Positions 1-6,391 are shown, numbered from the stretch's first letter. The stretch is DNA of 64,000 nucleotides from SZUA-36 sp963704855 (GCA_963704855.1 CAVPHY010000024.1:1-64000); one strand, 5' to 3'. Notes: a model not told the origin generated them from the sequence alone. Program-made: numbers and translations.

Positions 1-1
1 C

Positions 2-226
2 ATCACTAATGACTTAGACCTGACCAAGGCACGGCGTCCGCTACAAGAACAAAAAAGAGTCAACGTTGATTTTCCTGCATGGATGGTTGAGCAACTGGAC
101 AGGGAGGCTAAACGTGTTGGGGTAACGAGACAATCCATAATTAAGGTCTGGTTAGCTGAAAGGTTGGAACACACGGCTCATAACAAATCATTAAACGCGG
201 ACGCCGGCGATGCCGGCGCCGGTTAA
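2..226 (+). CDS. brnA: BrnA/CopG-family antitoxin, 5' end missing
   Basis: The reading frame is open from base 2 and encodes at least 74 residues, entering the window mid-protein. The core (KRVNVDFPAWMVEQLDREA, then GVTRQSIIKVWLAERLE) matches the ribbon-helix-helix DNA-binding segment of BrnA-type antitoxins, which neutralise the BrnT ribonuclease toxin and repress their own operon. A brnT toxin gene would be expected just upstream, outside the window. The frame runs past the natural end of the fold into the attC site, so the last 15 or so residues are encoded by the recombination site. The family is clear; presence of the toxin partner is inference. Confidence 0.82.
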   Translation: MTNDLDLTKARRPLQEQKRVNVDFPAWMVEQLDREAKRVGVTRQSIIKVWLAERLEHTAHNKSLNADAGDAGAG

Positions 227-240
227 TTCAGACGTTATAC
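180..240 (+). repeat. attC site 1
   Basis: Bases 180-184 read ATAAC and bases 234-240 read GTTATAC, the complementary outer core boxes of an attC site. Between them lies an imperfect palindrome (GCCGGCG...CGCCGGTTAA). The site closes the BrnA cassette, and its 5' half is translated as the tail of that protein. It belongs to the same sub-family as attC site 2 (shared GCCGGTTAATTCAGACGTTA). Confidence 0.9.
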
Positions 241-253
241 GCCTCAGATTGAG

Positions 254-278
254 AATGGTACTGAATAATGGTACCATT
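254..278 (+). promoter_or_regulatory. Probable hicAB operator
   Basis: The perfect 12-base palindrome AATGGTACCATT (267-278) is preceded 13 bases earlier by a direct copy of its left half, AATGGTAC (254-261). It sits 5 bases before the hicA start. An AATAAT -10-like hexamer (264-269) overlaps it. HicB-type antitoxins carry DNA-binding domains and repress their own promoters, so this is the likely autoregulatory site. The function is inferred. Confidence 0.5.
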
Positions 279-283
279 GGTTG

Positions 284-538
284 ATGAAGCGCAAGCATCA
301 GAGAACGCTAGAGCAAATTTACAAACGACCTACTAGCGGCAGTATCCCGTGGAAGGATATTGAATCTCTTTTTAAAGCGCTGGGGGCGGAGCTGTCTGAA
401 AGATCAGGTTCCAGGATCGCCGTGGTACTTTTTGGAGAAGTCCGAGTATTTCACAGACCGCACCCATCCCCAGACACTGTTAAAGGAGCCATCTCCAGTA
501 TTCGGAAATGGCTAGAGACATATGAGGTGACGCCATGA
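284..538 (+). CDS. hicA: HicA-family mRNA interferase toxin
   Basis: An 84-residue protein starting MKRKHQRTLEQIY and ending with HRPHPSPDTVKGAISSIRKW, the dsRBD-like HicA fold signature including the HRPH...P block. HicA toxins cleave mRNA independently of ribosomes and are held inactive by HicB. A TTG codon lies directly before the ATG at 284; the ATG is preferred because the family normally begins MKRKHQ/MNRKHQ. The stop overlaps the hicB start (ATGA at 535-538), so the two are translationally coupled. The pair is the cargo of the second cassette and probably has its own promoter. Confidence 0.9.
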   Translation: MKRKHQRTLEQIYKRPTSGSIPWKDIESLFKALGAELSERSGSRIAVVLFGEVRVFHRPHPSPDTVKGAISSIRKWLETYEVTP

Positions 539-867
539 ATATTATGGAAGTTGATGGTTATAAGGCGAAAATTGAATATGATTCCGAGCTTGATGAATTT
601 CGAGGGGAAATTCTCGGGCTTAATGGAAGTGCAGATTTTTATGGTAAGGATCCGGAAACTCTCAGGCGCGAGTTCAGGGCCTCTCTGGCCGTTTTTCTAG
701 AGGTCTGTGAAGAAAAAGGGATATACCCCACAAAGTCATATTCCGGTAAATTCAACCTCCGAATTCGACCAGGACTGCATAGCAAGATTGCTAACCGGGC
801 TACAGCTGAAGACAAGAGTATTAATCAGTGGGTATCTGAAGTTCTGGAGCACACGCTAAATGAGTAA
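535..867 (+). CDS. hicB: HicB-family antitoxin
   Basis: A 110-residue protein with two visible parts: an N-terminal HicB-type partially degraded RNase H fold (GYKAKIEYDSELDEFRGEI..., about residues 6-60) and a C-terminal ribbon-helix-helix segment (FNLRIRPGLHSKIANRATAEDKSINQWVSEVLEH, given here as residues about 73-106). The first part binds and neutralises HicA; the second should bind the operator upstream of hicA. Its start overlaps the hicA stop by four bases. Length and domain order are normal for the family. Confidence 0.92.
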   Translation: MNIMEVDGYKAKIEYDSELDEFRGEILGLNGSADFYGKDPETLRREFRASLAVFLEVCEEKGIYPTKSYSGKFNLRIRPGLHSKIANRATAEDKSINQWVSEVLEHTLNE

Positions 868-875
868 CCCGGCAT

Positions 876-966
876 ATAACAAATCATTCAACCGGACGCG
901 GGATAGTGTGGCGGTGCGTTTCCGCGGATACGTCGGTATGCGCGCCGGTTAATTCAGACGTTACGT
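876..966 (+). repeat. attC site 2
   Basis: ATAAC at 876-880 pairs with GTTACGT at 960-966. The interior contains CCGGACGCG...CGCGCCGGTTAA arms around a longer variable centre than in site 1. It shares the right end GCCGGTTAATTCAGACGTTA with site 1. It closes the hicAB cassette. Confidence 0.9.
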
Positions 967-980
967 TTCAGGATATAAGC

Positions 981-1517
981 GTGCTCTCAATAGAAGTAGA
1001 TGAAGCAATTCAATTGTCCGTGGTACAAGAGTCTTATGCGCCGTTATATGTTGATTTGGCCAAAGAAAATTACGACTACCTAGCCAAATGGTTGGTATGG
1101 CCACCGCATACGAAAACAGAAAAAGATTTCGGCGATTTTATTCTGAGATGTAAAAAGGATTATGAGAGTGGGGCCGCTATAACATTCGGCGTAATCTATG
1201 CAGGAAAGCTCATTGGAAACATCGCCTACAAATACATCAACAACGAGTTGAAAAAGGTGGAAATCGGCTATTGGATTGCCGCGAACTACCAAGGAAAAGG
1301 CATCATATCCCGTGCTTGTGCCAGATTGGTGGAATATGCCTTTACCAACCTTGATATTGTGAAAGTGGAAATGTGCGTTGCATCGGAGAACAAACCAAGC
1401 CGTGCGGTGTGTGAGCGACTGGGCATGACACTTGAGGGGACGATAACCAATGCAGAGTATGTCCAAGGAAGAATACTGCACCATGCCATCTATGGGCTTC
1501 ATCGTGAAGAAACATAA
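981..1517 (+). CDS. GNAT-family N-acetyltransferase (RimL-like)
   Basis: A protein of about 178 residues from the GTG at 981, which has AGGA about ten bases upstream and lies after the preceding attC. A longer in-frame start at 906 would sit inside attC 2 and is rejected. The GNAT acetyl-CoA binding region is visible as EIGYWIAANYQGKGIISRA followed by VEMCVASENKPSRAVCERLGM, typical of RimL/RimJ-like enzymes that acetylate protein N-termini or small amines. The acceptor cannot be predicted. GNAT genes are common integron cassette cargo. The stop codon overlaps the beginning of attC 3. Confidence 0.88.
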   Translation: MLSIEVDEAIQLSVVQESYAPLYVDLAKENYDYLAKWLVWPPHTKTEKDFGDFILRCKKDYESGAAITFGVIYAGKLIGNIAYKYINNELKKVEIGYWIAANYQGKGIISRACARLVEYAFTNLDIVKVEMCVASENKPSRAVCERLGMTLEGTITNAEYVQGRILHHAIYGLHREET

Positions 1518-1607
1518 CAAATTGTCCAAGTTCGTTCCGGCCCTGCGGGCCTCCACCGGACGTAAAAATGCTGCGCATTTCTACGCCGCTTAACTAAGAC
1601 GTTATGT
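1514..1607 (+). repeat. attC site 3
   Basis: ATAAC at 1514-1518 and GTTATGT at 1601-1607 bound an imperfect palindrome containing GGCCCTGCGGGCC, CCACCGGAC and GCCGCTTAACTAAGAC. It is nearly the same sequence as attC 6 and attC 7, defining the major attC sub-family of this array. Confidence 0.93.
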
Positions 1608-1895
1608 GAAACGGCCCAAGATTTAGTAAGTACCAAGTAAGAGGGTTTAGTTCTCCGTAGCGAGTTTTGCTATTAGAGAGTTCTGAGGCAGATTAAGCAA
1701 CGTTAAACGTGGTTTCGCTAATTGGCCTAGAATAGAGCGAACACCATGGCAGCTCTCAATATAGCGCTACCTTCGCTGGCCTTCGGTGGTACAAACTTTC
1801 ATAGAGAGTAGTGTTGGATCTTTAAGTTCTTGCAACTTCTCTAAAAAACCAAGCCTTAAAAACGGGGTAAGTTTGAGTCATGTCCCATCTGCCAC
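1608..1895 (+). other. ORF-less integron cassette body
   Basis: This 288-base body sits between attC 3 and attC 4. No frame on either strand exceeds about 20 codons with a usable start; stop codons are frequent in all frames. The longest + strand candidate starts at the ATG near 1746 and stops after 18 codons with no ribosome-binding sequence. It may carry an RNA gene, a promoter, or the remains of an eroded gene. Nothing in it was recognised. Confidence 0.75.
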
Positions 1896-1977
1896 ATAAC
1901 AAAGTAGTCAAGTACACTCCGGCAGCAAGCTGCCTGCGCGGGACTCGCTACGCTCGCCCCTTACCACGACGTTATGT
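1896..1977 (+). repeat. attC site 4
   Basis: ATAAC at 1896-1900 and GTTATGT at 1971-1977 flank a palindromic interior (CGGCAGCAAGCTGCC, then GCGGGACTCG...CGCTCGCCCC). Its sequence differs from the main sub-family of sites 3, 6 and 7, which suggests that this cassette came from another integron. Confidence 0.88.
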
Positions 1978-2026
1978 TTCCGAATTAGAATTATTAATTA
2001 GCGCATAAATATTTTGGGAAAGACAT

Positions 2027-2224
2027 ATGATCGATTTTTTGAAAGATCTCTTGAAAATAGGTTTAAGCGCAATATTAAAAGTAGTGATTTTTTTTGGTGT
2101 AGGGACGGGAGGTGGAGCCATTGTCTGTTGGTACTACAGTATTCCTATCGGCTTCTCTATTATCGGTGGGATTTTGGTATTGGGTATTGCATTGGCTTTA
2201 ATGTCGGATTCCATCTTTGATTGA
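2027..2224 (+). CDS. Small two-helix membrane protein of unknown function
   Basis: A 65-residue protein with a short amphipathic N-terminus (MIDFLKDLLKIGL) and two hydrophobic stretches, about residues 14-36 and 41-60, separated by the short loop YYSIP. GGGAAAG lies 6 bases before the ATG at 2027. The first hydrophobic stretch contains the glycine-rich GVGTGGGA. It is the only gene of its cassette. An alternative frame (start 2014) overlaps it, but lacks a clear ribosome-binding site and gives an unconvincing composition. It resembles no family I can name; a membrane-acting toxin or a small stress peptide are possibilities only. Confidence 0.62.
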   Translation: MIDFLKDLLKIGLSAILKVVIFFGVGTGGGAIVCWYYSIPIGFSIIGGILVLGIALALMSDSIFD

Positions 2225-2249
2225 TTTTTTATTTTTGTCAATGTAAAAC

Positions 2250-2354
2250 ATAACAAGTGCATCTAGCAAGGACTTGGTTAAACTGTCACCTTTTTCGCGC
2301 TACGCAGCAAAAAAAGCCGCCAGGTCAACCAAGCCGCTAATGCAGGCGTTATGC
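2250..2354 (+). repeat. attC site 5
   Basis: ATAAC at 2250-2254 and GTTATGC at 2348-2354. The long interior pairs GGACTTGGTTAA...CAGGTCAACCAAGCC around an AAAAAGC/CTTTTT centre. At 105 bases it is the longest attC here and again differs from the main sub-family. Confidence 0.85.
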
Positions 2355-2360
2355 AGACAG

Positions 2361-2389
2361 TTGTTGCGTGATGCGCAACGCGATATACT
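2361..2389 (+). promoter_or_regulatory. higBA cassette promoter with internal operator
   Basis: A -35-like TTGTTG (2361-2366) and a -10 TATACT (2384-2389) are separated by exactly 17 bases. The spacer contains the inverted repeat GTTGCG-N5-CGCAAC (2363-2379), so a repressor there would block RNA polymerase. The higB start lies 7 bases after the -10, so the transcript would be leaderless or nearly so. Cassette-borne toxin-antitoxin operons normally carry their own promoter; HigA is the likely repressor. Confidence 0.62.
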
Positions 2390-2395
2390 AATGTT

Positions 2396-2674
2396 GTGAT
2401 TAAGTCATTTCGACACAAAGGGCTAAAACGCCTCTATGAAACGGGTAAAGCCTCTGGTGTCCAGACAACACATGTCAGTCGCTTGAGAATGCAATTATTG
2501 GCACTCGACACCGCGCAGGAAATAAACGACATGGATATCCCTGGTTTCAAACTGCATTCACTTAAAGGCAAACTGAAGGGACGATGGTCAATTTCTGTTA
2601 GTGGCAACTGGCGAATCACATTCGAGTTCCGAGATGGGAACGCTTTTGTTTTAGATTACGAGGATTATCACTAA
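2396..2674 (+). CDS. higB: HigB-family (RelE/GraT-like) toxin
   Basis: A 92-residue protein of the plasmid-maintenance killer (HigB/GraT) branch of the RelE fold. Visible hallmarks are SFRHKGLKRLYETG near the N-terminus, the LHSLKGKLKGRWSISVSGNWRI segment (residues about 53-74) and the C-terminal VLDYEDYH. Such toxins are ribosome-dependent mRNA interferases. The start is the GTG at 2396, just after the -10 element. The toxin gene precedes the antitoxin gene, which is the HigBA order, and the stop overlaps the higA start by one base. Confidence 0.92.
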   Translation: MIKSFRHKGLKRLYETGKASGVQTTHVSRLRMQLLALDTAQEINDMDIPGFKLHSLKGKLKGRWSISVSGNWRITFEFRDGNAFVLDYEDYH

Positions 2675-2967
2675 TGGCTATGCATAACCCACCGCATCCA
2701 GGAGAGTTTATTCGCTCAGTTTATCTTGAGCCCTTCAGCATGAGCGCACGGGCTTTAGCAAAGAGCCTGGCTGTTTCTCCATCTACCCTGAATAGAGTAA
2801 TCACTGGAAAGAGTGGGATCAGCCCTGACATGGCTCTTCGCCTGTCAAAGGCGTTGGGGAGATCCCCAGAGAGCTGGCTTGCGATGCAGGATCACTACGA
2901 CCTTTGGCAGGCTAAACAAAGTGCCAAACTTGATCAGGTGCAGCACGTTGAATTTGCGGCTGCATAA
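2674..2967 (+). CDS. higA: HigA-family antitoxin
   Basis: A 97-residue XRE-type helix-turn-helix protein. The family-typical N-terminus HNPPHPGEFIR is followed by the HTH (LAKSLAVSPSTLNRVITGK, about residues 28-46) and MALRLSKALGRSPESWLAMQ. It neutralises HigB and binds the operator in the upstream promoter. The start overlaps the higB stop (TAATG). A second in-frame ATG two codons later is equally possible. The last codons run into attC 6. Confidence 0.93.
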   Translation: MAMHNPPHPGEFIRSVYLEPFSMSARALAKSLAVSPSTLNRVITGKSGISPDMALRLSKALGRSPESWLAMQDHYDLWQAKQSAKLDQVQHVEFAAA

Positions 2968-3047
2968 CAAGGCGTTTAAGTTCGTTACGGGCCTGCGGCC
3001 CTCCACCGGACGCAGCTCCGCTGCGCCGCTTAACTAAGACGTTATGC
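2964..3047 (+). repeat. attC site 6
   Basis: ATAAC at 2964-2968 and GTTATGC at 3041-3047, with GGGCCTGCGGCCC, CCACCGGACGCAG and GCCGCTTAACTAAGAC inside. It is almost identical to attC 3 and attC 7 outside the small central loop. Confidence 0.93.
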
Positions 3048-3065
3048 AGCTATGAGAATTAGTCA

Positions 3066-3299
3066 ATGAAATTCAAGATCGTTGGCAAAATCGAACAAGA
3101 GAGAACCCTCGCCGCAGGCAGTAAGATTAGGGAAATAGCCAGACTTCGAAAAGTCTATGGTCAAGGTCGGTGGCGGAAGCGAAAAGGTATTGCGAAGATT
3201 CAGTTCCAGGATGGAACCACACGAACTGCGGAGGTACACTGGTACGAGGCAACAGGCATCGGCCGCAAGGAATACAAAATTAAGCACTTTGTGGATTAA
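3066..3299 (+). CDS. Conserved-looking small hypothetical protein, first gene of a two-gene cassette
   Basis: A 77-residue basic protein, MKFKIVGKIEQERTLA..., with a strongly basic middle (RLRKVYGQGRWRKRKG) followed by a compact beta-rich part (IAKIQFQDGTTRTAEVHWYEATGIG, residues about 43-67). It recalls small uncharacterised proteins seen in many proteobacteria, but I cannot assign a named family. It is followed after three bases by a second ORF inside the same cassette, suggesting that the two are co-translated and may act together. It has no signal peptide or membrane segment. Confidence 0.72.
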   Translation: MKFKIVGKIEQERTLAAGSKIREIARLRKVYGQGRWRKRKGIAKIQFQDGTTRTAEVHWYEATGIGRKEYKIKHFVD

Positions 3300-3302
3300 A
3301 TT

Positions 3303-3524
3303 ATGAAAGACTCAAAATTTGTCATTTGCATCGACAACTCAGATTATCCAGCTTCGCTTGAGAAGCGAAAAATCTATGAGGTTCTTCCAGACAAAGATGC
3401 TGAGAAAATAGAGCACATTCGAGTGATAGACGAGTCGGGGGAAGACTATTTATATCCTGCCTCGTGCTTTATCGATGCAAACCTCTCCAAAGAAACCCGA
3501 GATGCGGTTTCAAAAGCAGCATAA
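3303..3524 (+). CDS. Small hypothetical protein, second gene of a two-gene cassette
   Basis: A 73-residue acidic protein containing the pattern CIDNSDYPASLEKRKIYEV and later ESGEDYLYPASCFI, which suggests a small SH3-like beta barrel. The family is recurrent in bacteria as an uncharacterised protein, though I cannot name a domain. It starts 3 bases after the stop of the preceding basic protein; the opposite charges of the two are compatible with, but do not prove, a complex. The stop codon lies within the left end of attC 7. Confidence 0.72.
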   Translation: MKDSKFVICIDNSDYPASLEKRKIYEVLPDKDAEKIEHIRVIDESGEDYLYPASCFIDANLSKETRDAVSKAA

Positions 3525-3614
3525 CAAAACATTCAAGTGCGTTCCGGGCCTGCGGCCCTCCACCGGACCCAAAAAGGCTGCGCCCTTTTGGGCCGCTTAA
3601 CTAAGACGTTAGGA
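3521..3614 (+). repeat. attC site 7
   Basis: ATAAC at 3521-3525 and GTTAGGA at 3608-3614. The interior carries GGGCCTGCGGCCC, CCACCGGACCC, an AAAAGG...CCTTTT loop stem and GCCGCTTAACTAAGAC, matching attC 3 and 6. Confidence 0.93.
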
Positions 3615-3621
3615 ACACAGG

Positions 3622-4233
3622 ATGCCGGCAAAGCTCATTCTAATAATTTTAGCTCTCTTTATATTTCAATCGTGCGCCGCGCCGATTAATCAAAGAAACG
3701 CAGAGAAATACTATGCTGCTGCTGTGAGTGCTCAACACTCGGGCGATTGGTGGAGTTCTCGTATGTATTTCGCACGTGCGATCTCGAATGCTGATTTGGC
3801 TGGCGCACCTAGCAAGAGTCTGGCTGTTCTTTGGTACGAGTATGGCCGATCTTCTGGCGTGATATGTGATTGGAAAGAAGCTGAAAATGGACTCAACAAG
3901 GCGTTCGAGCTGGATTCAGAGATCGGCGGGCCAGCTTATATGTCCCTTTACGAACTTGCACAACTGAACTACGACCGGGAATTGTACCCGGCAGCGATTG
4001 AGTATTTTCAACGCGCATATTCTGGAATGGAAGAAGATCAAGCAGACACGAAGGACCCCATAGGTTATGCCGATTTCTTGGATAAATATGTACACGCCCT
4101 TGAACAAGCTGGCCGGAATGATTTAGTGCCAGAACTGTCTGCCAGATCTGAGAAAATTCGTGCTGCTTTCACTGGGAAAGCAAGCCATACGGAGCAGACG
4201 CCATACGGAACACTGTGCCAAGCAGGTTCCTAA
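3622..4233 (+). CDS. Putative lipoprotein with TPR-like helical repeats
   Basis: A 203-residue protein with a hydrophobic N-terminus and lipobox-like FQSC (Cys18), so probably exported and lipid-anchored. The mature part reads as helical hairpins: KYYAAAVSAQHSGDWWSSRMYFARAIS, LWYEYGRSSGVICDWKEAENGLNKAFEL and ALYELAQLNYDRELYPAAIEYFQRAYS-like segments, the spacing expected of tetratricopeptide repeats (residues about 28-160). TPR proteins mediate protein-protein contacts. It is the last cassette of the array, and its stop lies in the left arm of attC 8. The specific role is unknown. Confidence 0.75.
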   Translation: MPAKLILIILALFIFQSCAAPINQRNAEKYYAAAVSAQHSGDWWSSRMYFARAISNADLAGAPSKSLAVLWYEYGRSSGVICDWKEAENGLNKAFELDSEIGGPAYMSLYELAQLNYDRELYPAAIEYFQRAYSGMEEDQADTKDPIGYADFLDKYVHALEQAGRNDLVPELSARSEKIRAAFTGKASHTEQTPYGTLCQAGS

Positions 4234-4287
4234 CTAAGCGTTCAAGACGGACGCGGCAAGCCGCGCCGCTTGACTAAGACGTTAATG
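4229..4287 (+). repeat. attC site 8 (last of the array)
   Basis: CCTAAC at 4229-4234 and GTTAATG at 4281-4287 bound a short, almost perfectly palindromic interior (GGACGCGGC-AA-GCCGCGCC). The right end GCCGCTTGACTAAGACGTTA resembles sites 3, 6 and 7. At 59 bases it is the shortest attC. No further attC is seen to its right. Confidence 0.85.
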
Positions 4288-4406
4288 TCCGGATTTGGCC
4301 GCCAGTAGTCCGTCACCAGTTTGAAATTCAAGTTTGATGGAAGTCTGCTTCGCGCTGGAAAGCGGCTAGCTAAACTAAATTAGTTGCCACTTGTGACCCG
4401 CCGCAC

Positions 4407-5535
4407 TCACACATTCAACGCCTGCAACAGGTCATTGGCAATATCATCCGCGTCCTCGATCCCAACGGACAGCCTGAGCAGACCAGCGGTGATGCCCAGC
4501 CGTTGGCGTTCTTCTTCAGATACCTTCTGATGCGAGGTCGCGATTGGCTGGCAGATGGTGGTTTCAACGCCGCCGAGACTGATTGCGCAGATCACCAGCT
4601 GAAGACGGCGTATATAGGCGATCGGGTCGATGCTGTCGGCCAGTTCAAACGACATCATGCCGCCAAAACCCTGCATCTGGCGCATTGCGATGTCATGGCC
4701 GGGGTGGCTTTGCAGGCCCGGGTAGTTAACGCGCTTTGATGTGTTCACTATCAGCCAGGCGGGCAGCGACCAAAGCGGCATTGCTGCTTTGACGGGTCAC
4801 TCTCAGTTCAAGTGTCTTAAGACTGCGTTCCAACAGGTGGCAGTCCTGTGCATTCAGGCAGCCGCCATAGGGAACGGCGTGATCACGGACTTTTGCGATC
4901 AGTTCCGCCGAGCCGTTGACGGTGCCGCAACACAGGTCGCTGTGGCCGCCGAGATACTTGGTGCCGCTGTGCATGACCAGGTCAAAGCCGTGTACCAGCG
5001 GGTTTTGCAGGATCGGTGAGGCAAAGGTGTTGTCGATAACCGTAATTATCCCGCGTGGCTTTGCAAACGCTGCAACCCCGGCGAGGTCCACCACCGTCAA
5101 CAAGGGGTTGCTGGGGGATTCCACGAAAATCATCCGCGTATCCGAGCCGCAGGCTGTCGCGATTGAGTAAACTTCGGGTTCCGCAAAGCTGTAACTGATG
5201 CCAAAGCGCTTCAACTCGTTGACGATCAAAGAATGGGTGCCGCCGTACAGGCCCTCGGTCAGAACAACATGATCGCCACTGCCGAGCAGGCCAAACAGGA
5301 TGGCTGAAATGGCAGCCATACCCGAGCTGGTTACAAGACCTGCTTCGGCGCACTCGAGCGCACTCATTTTTTCAGCCACAACGTCATGGTTCAGGGTGTT
5401 GAAGTAACGCGGATAACGCACCTCGGAATCATCCAGGTACTCGATTGCGCTTGAGGACAGAAGCGGGGTATTGAGGCCCCCCATGTTTTTGTCGCGCCGG
5501 CTGCCGGCGCGTACGGCTAGTGTGGATTTTTTCAA
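4407..5535 (-). pseudogene. Cystathionine gamma-synthase/lyase family gene, broken by a +1 frameshift
   Basis: The - strand encodes a Cys/Met-metabolism PLP enzyme in two frames. The first 264 or so codons (from the ATG at 5535) carry the fold's landmarks, including VTSSGMAAISA and the PLP-lysine motif HSGTKYLGGHSD. The frame then ends at SEHIKAR-stop, while the remaining 120 or so codons continue one frame over as RVNYPGLQSHPGH...GGMMSFEL...LRLSVGIED. Dropping one base within 4731-4735 restores SEHIKRVNYPGL and gives a protein of about 375 residues, near family length. The enzyme would make cystathionine or cleave sulfur amino acids. Either the gene is inactive or the base is a sequencing error. 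It lies 43 bases downstream of mutM on the same strand and directly abuts the integron end. Confidence 0.85.
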
Positions 5536-5578
5536 AATGGATTCCCGTTCCTGATCGTGGATTTAAAGTTATTGTGAA

Positions 5579-6391
5579 TCAGCGTTGACAGGCAGGGCAA
5601 TAATAACTTGACCTCTGACCGATCACTTTTTGCCTGATCGCCGTGCCGCACTGGAAGCAATCACCACCGGCGCGGTCATAAACCAGCAGTTCCTGGGCAA
5701 AATAGCCCGGCGCACCCTCGGAGTTTACAAAATCCCGAAGGGTCGTACCGCCCCGTCGTATCGCCCGCTCCAGAACATCGCGAATGGCGGCGGCCAGACC
5801 CTCGTAGCGCATCATTGAAATCCTCCCGGCGGCGCGCTGCGGGTGGATGCCGGCCATGAACAGCGATTCGGATGCATAGATATTGCCGACCCCGACGACG
5901 ATATGGCCATTCATGATGAAATTCTTGATGGCCACGCTCCGGTCGCGGGAGTGTTGGTATAAGTGGTCCGCAGTAAATTCACCGGAAAGGGGTTCCGGGC
6001 CGAGATTGCGCAATAGCTCATGCGATTGCATTTCGCCTTCCGCCCATAGAAAAGCACCGAAACGGCGCGGATCGTTAAAACGAAGACACACGCCATTTTG
6101 CAGTTCAACATCAACGTGGTCGTGTTTTTCGGGAGGCATCGGATGCTGCAGCACACGCAGTGAACCAGACATGCCAAGGTGGATGATCAGACCACCCTCC
6201 TGGAACTTGAGCAACAGGTATTTCCCACGTCTTTGCAGGCTGACAAACGTCTGCCCTTCTGCTTTGCTTACTTCGGCGGGCACCGGCCAGCGTAGTCTCG
6301 GCTCACGCACAACAACACGTGCAACCTGCTGATTCAGCAGGTGTGGCTTAATTCCCCTTAGGGTTGTTTCGACTTCCGGTAACTCGGGCAT
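5579..6391 (-). CDS. mutM: Formamidopyrimidine-DNA glycosylase
   Basis: A 270-residue protein beginning MPELPEVET, where Pro2 (after Met removal) is the Schiff-base nucleophile and Glu3 the catalytic acid of Fpg. The H2TH region (NFIMNGHIVVGVGNIYASES, residues about 158-177) and the C-terminal zinc finger with CFQC and CPAC pairs (last 30 residues) are intact. The enzyme excises 8-oxoguanine and formamidopyrimidines and nicks the abasic site. In E. coli mutM follows radC-rpmB-rpmG; here a hydantoinase gene on the opposite strand separates them. It is divergent from that gene with 61 bases between them. Confidence 0.97.
   Translation of the reverse strand: MPELPEVETTLRGIKPHLLNQQVARVVVREPRLRWPVPAEVSKAEGQTFVSLQRRGKYLLLKFQEGGLIIHLGMSGSLRVLQHPMPPEKHDHVDVELQNGVCLRFNDPRRFGAFLWAEGEMQSHELLRNLGPEPLSGEFTADHLYQHSRDRSVAIKNFIMNGHIVVGVGNIYASESLFMAGIHPQRAAGRISMMRYEGLAAAIRDVLERAIRRGGTTLRDFVNSEGAPGYFAQELLVYDRAGGDCFQCGTAIRQKVIGQRSSYYCPACQR

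Larger units (their letters stand above)
1..4287 (+). mobile_element. Distal part of a chromosomal integron cassette array
   Basis: Eight attC-like sites, each opening with ATAAC (or CTAAC) and closing with GTTA after an internal imperfect palindrome, alternate with short genes all on the + strand. This is the standard layout of integron gene cassettes read away from attI, so the integrase gene should lie to the left of the window. Two toxin-antitoxin pairs, an orphan antitoxin, an acetyltransferase, several unknown small proteins and one cassette without an ORF are typical cargo of sedentary chromosomal integrons. No intI or attI is visible. The array ends at the last attC (4287); the next 119 bases hold no recognised gene or attC before a damaged metabolic gene. 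Confidence 0.93.

Noticed and set aside
1080..1578. Three - strand ORFs across the GNAT cassette and attC 3
   Set aside because: They run antisense through a convincing acetyltransferase and through the recombination site.
2014..2220. 68-codon ORF overlapping the small membrane protein
   Set aside because: Different frame, no good ribosome-binding site, composition rich in Arg/Trp/Tyr; the 2027-2224 frame has GGGAAAG and clear hydrophobic helices.
4288..4406. Search for a ninth attC or gene after the last cassette
   Set aside because: No ATAAC...GTTA pair with internal palindrome and no ORF; only a weak AACTAAATTAGTT near-palindrome.
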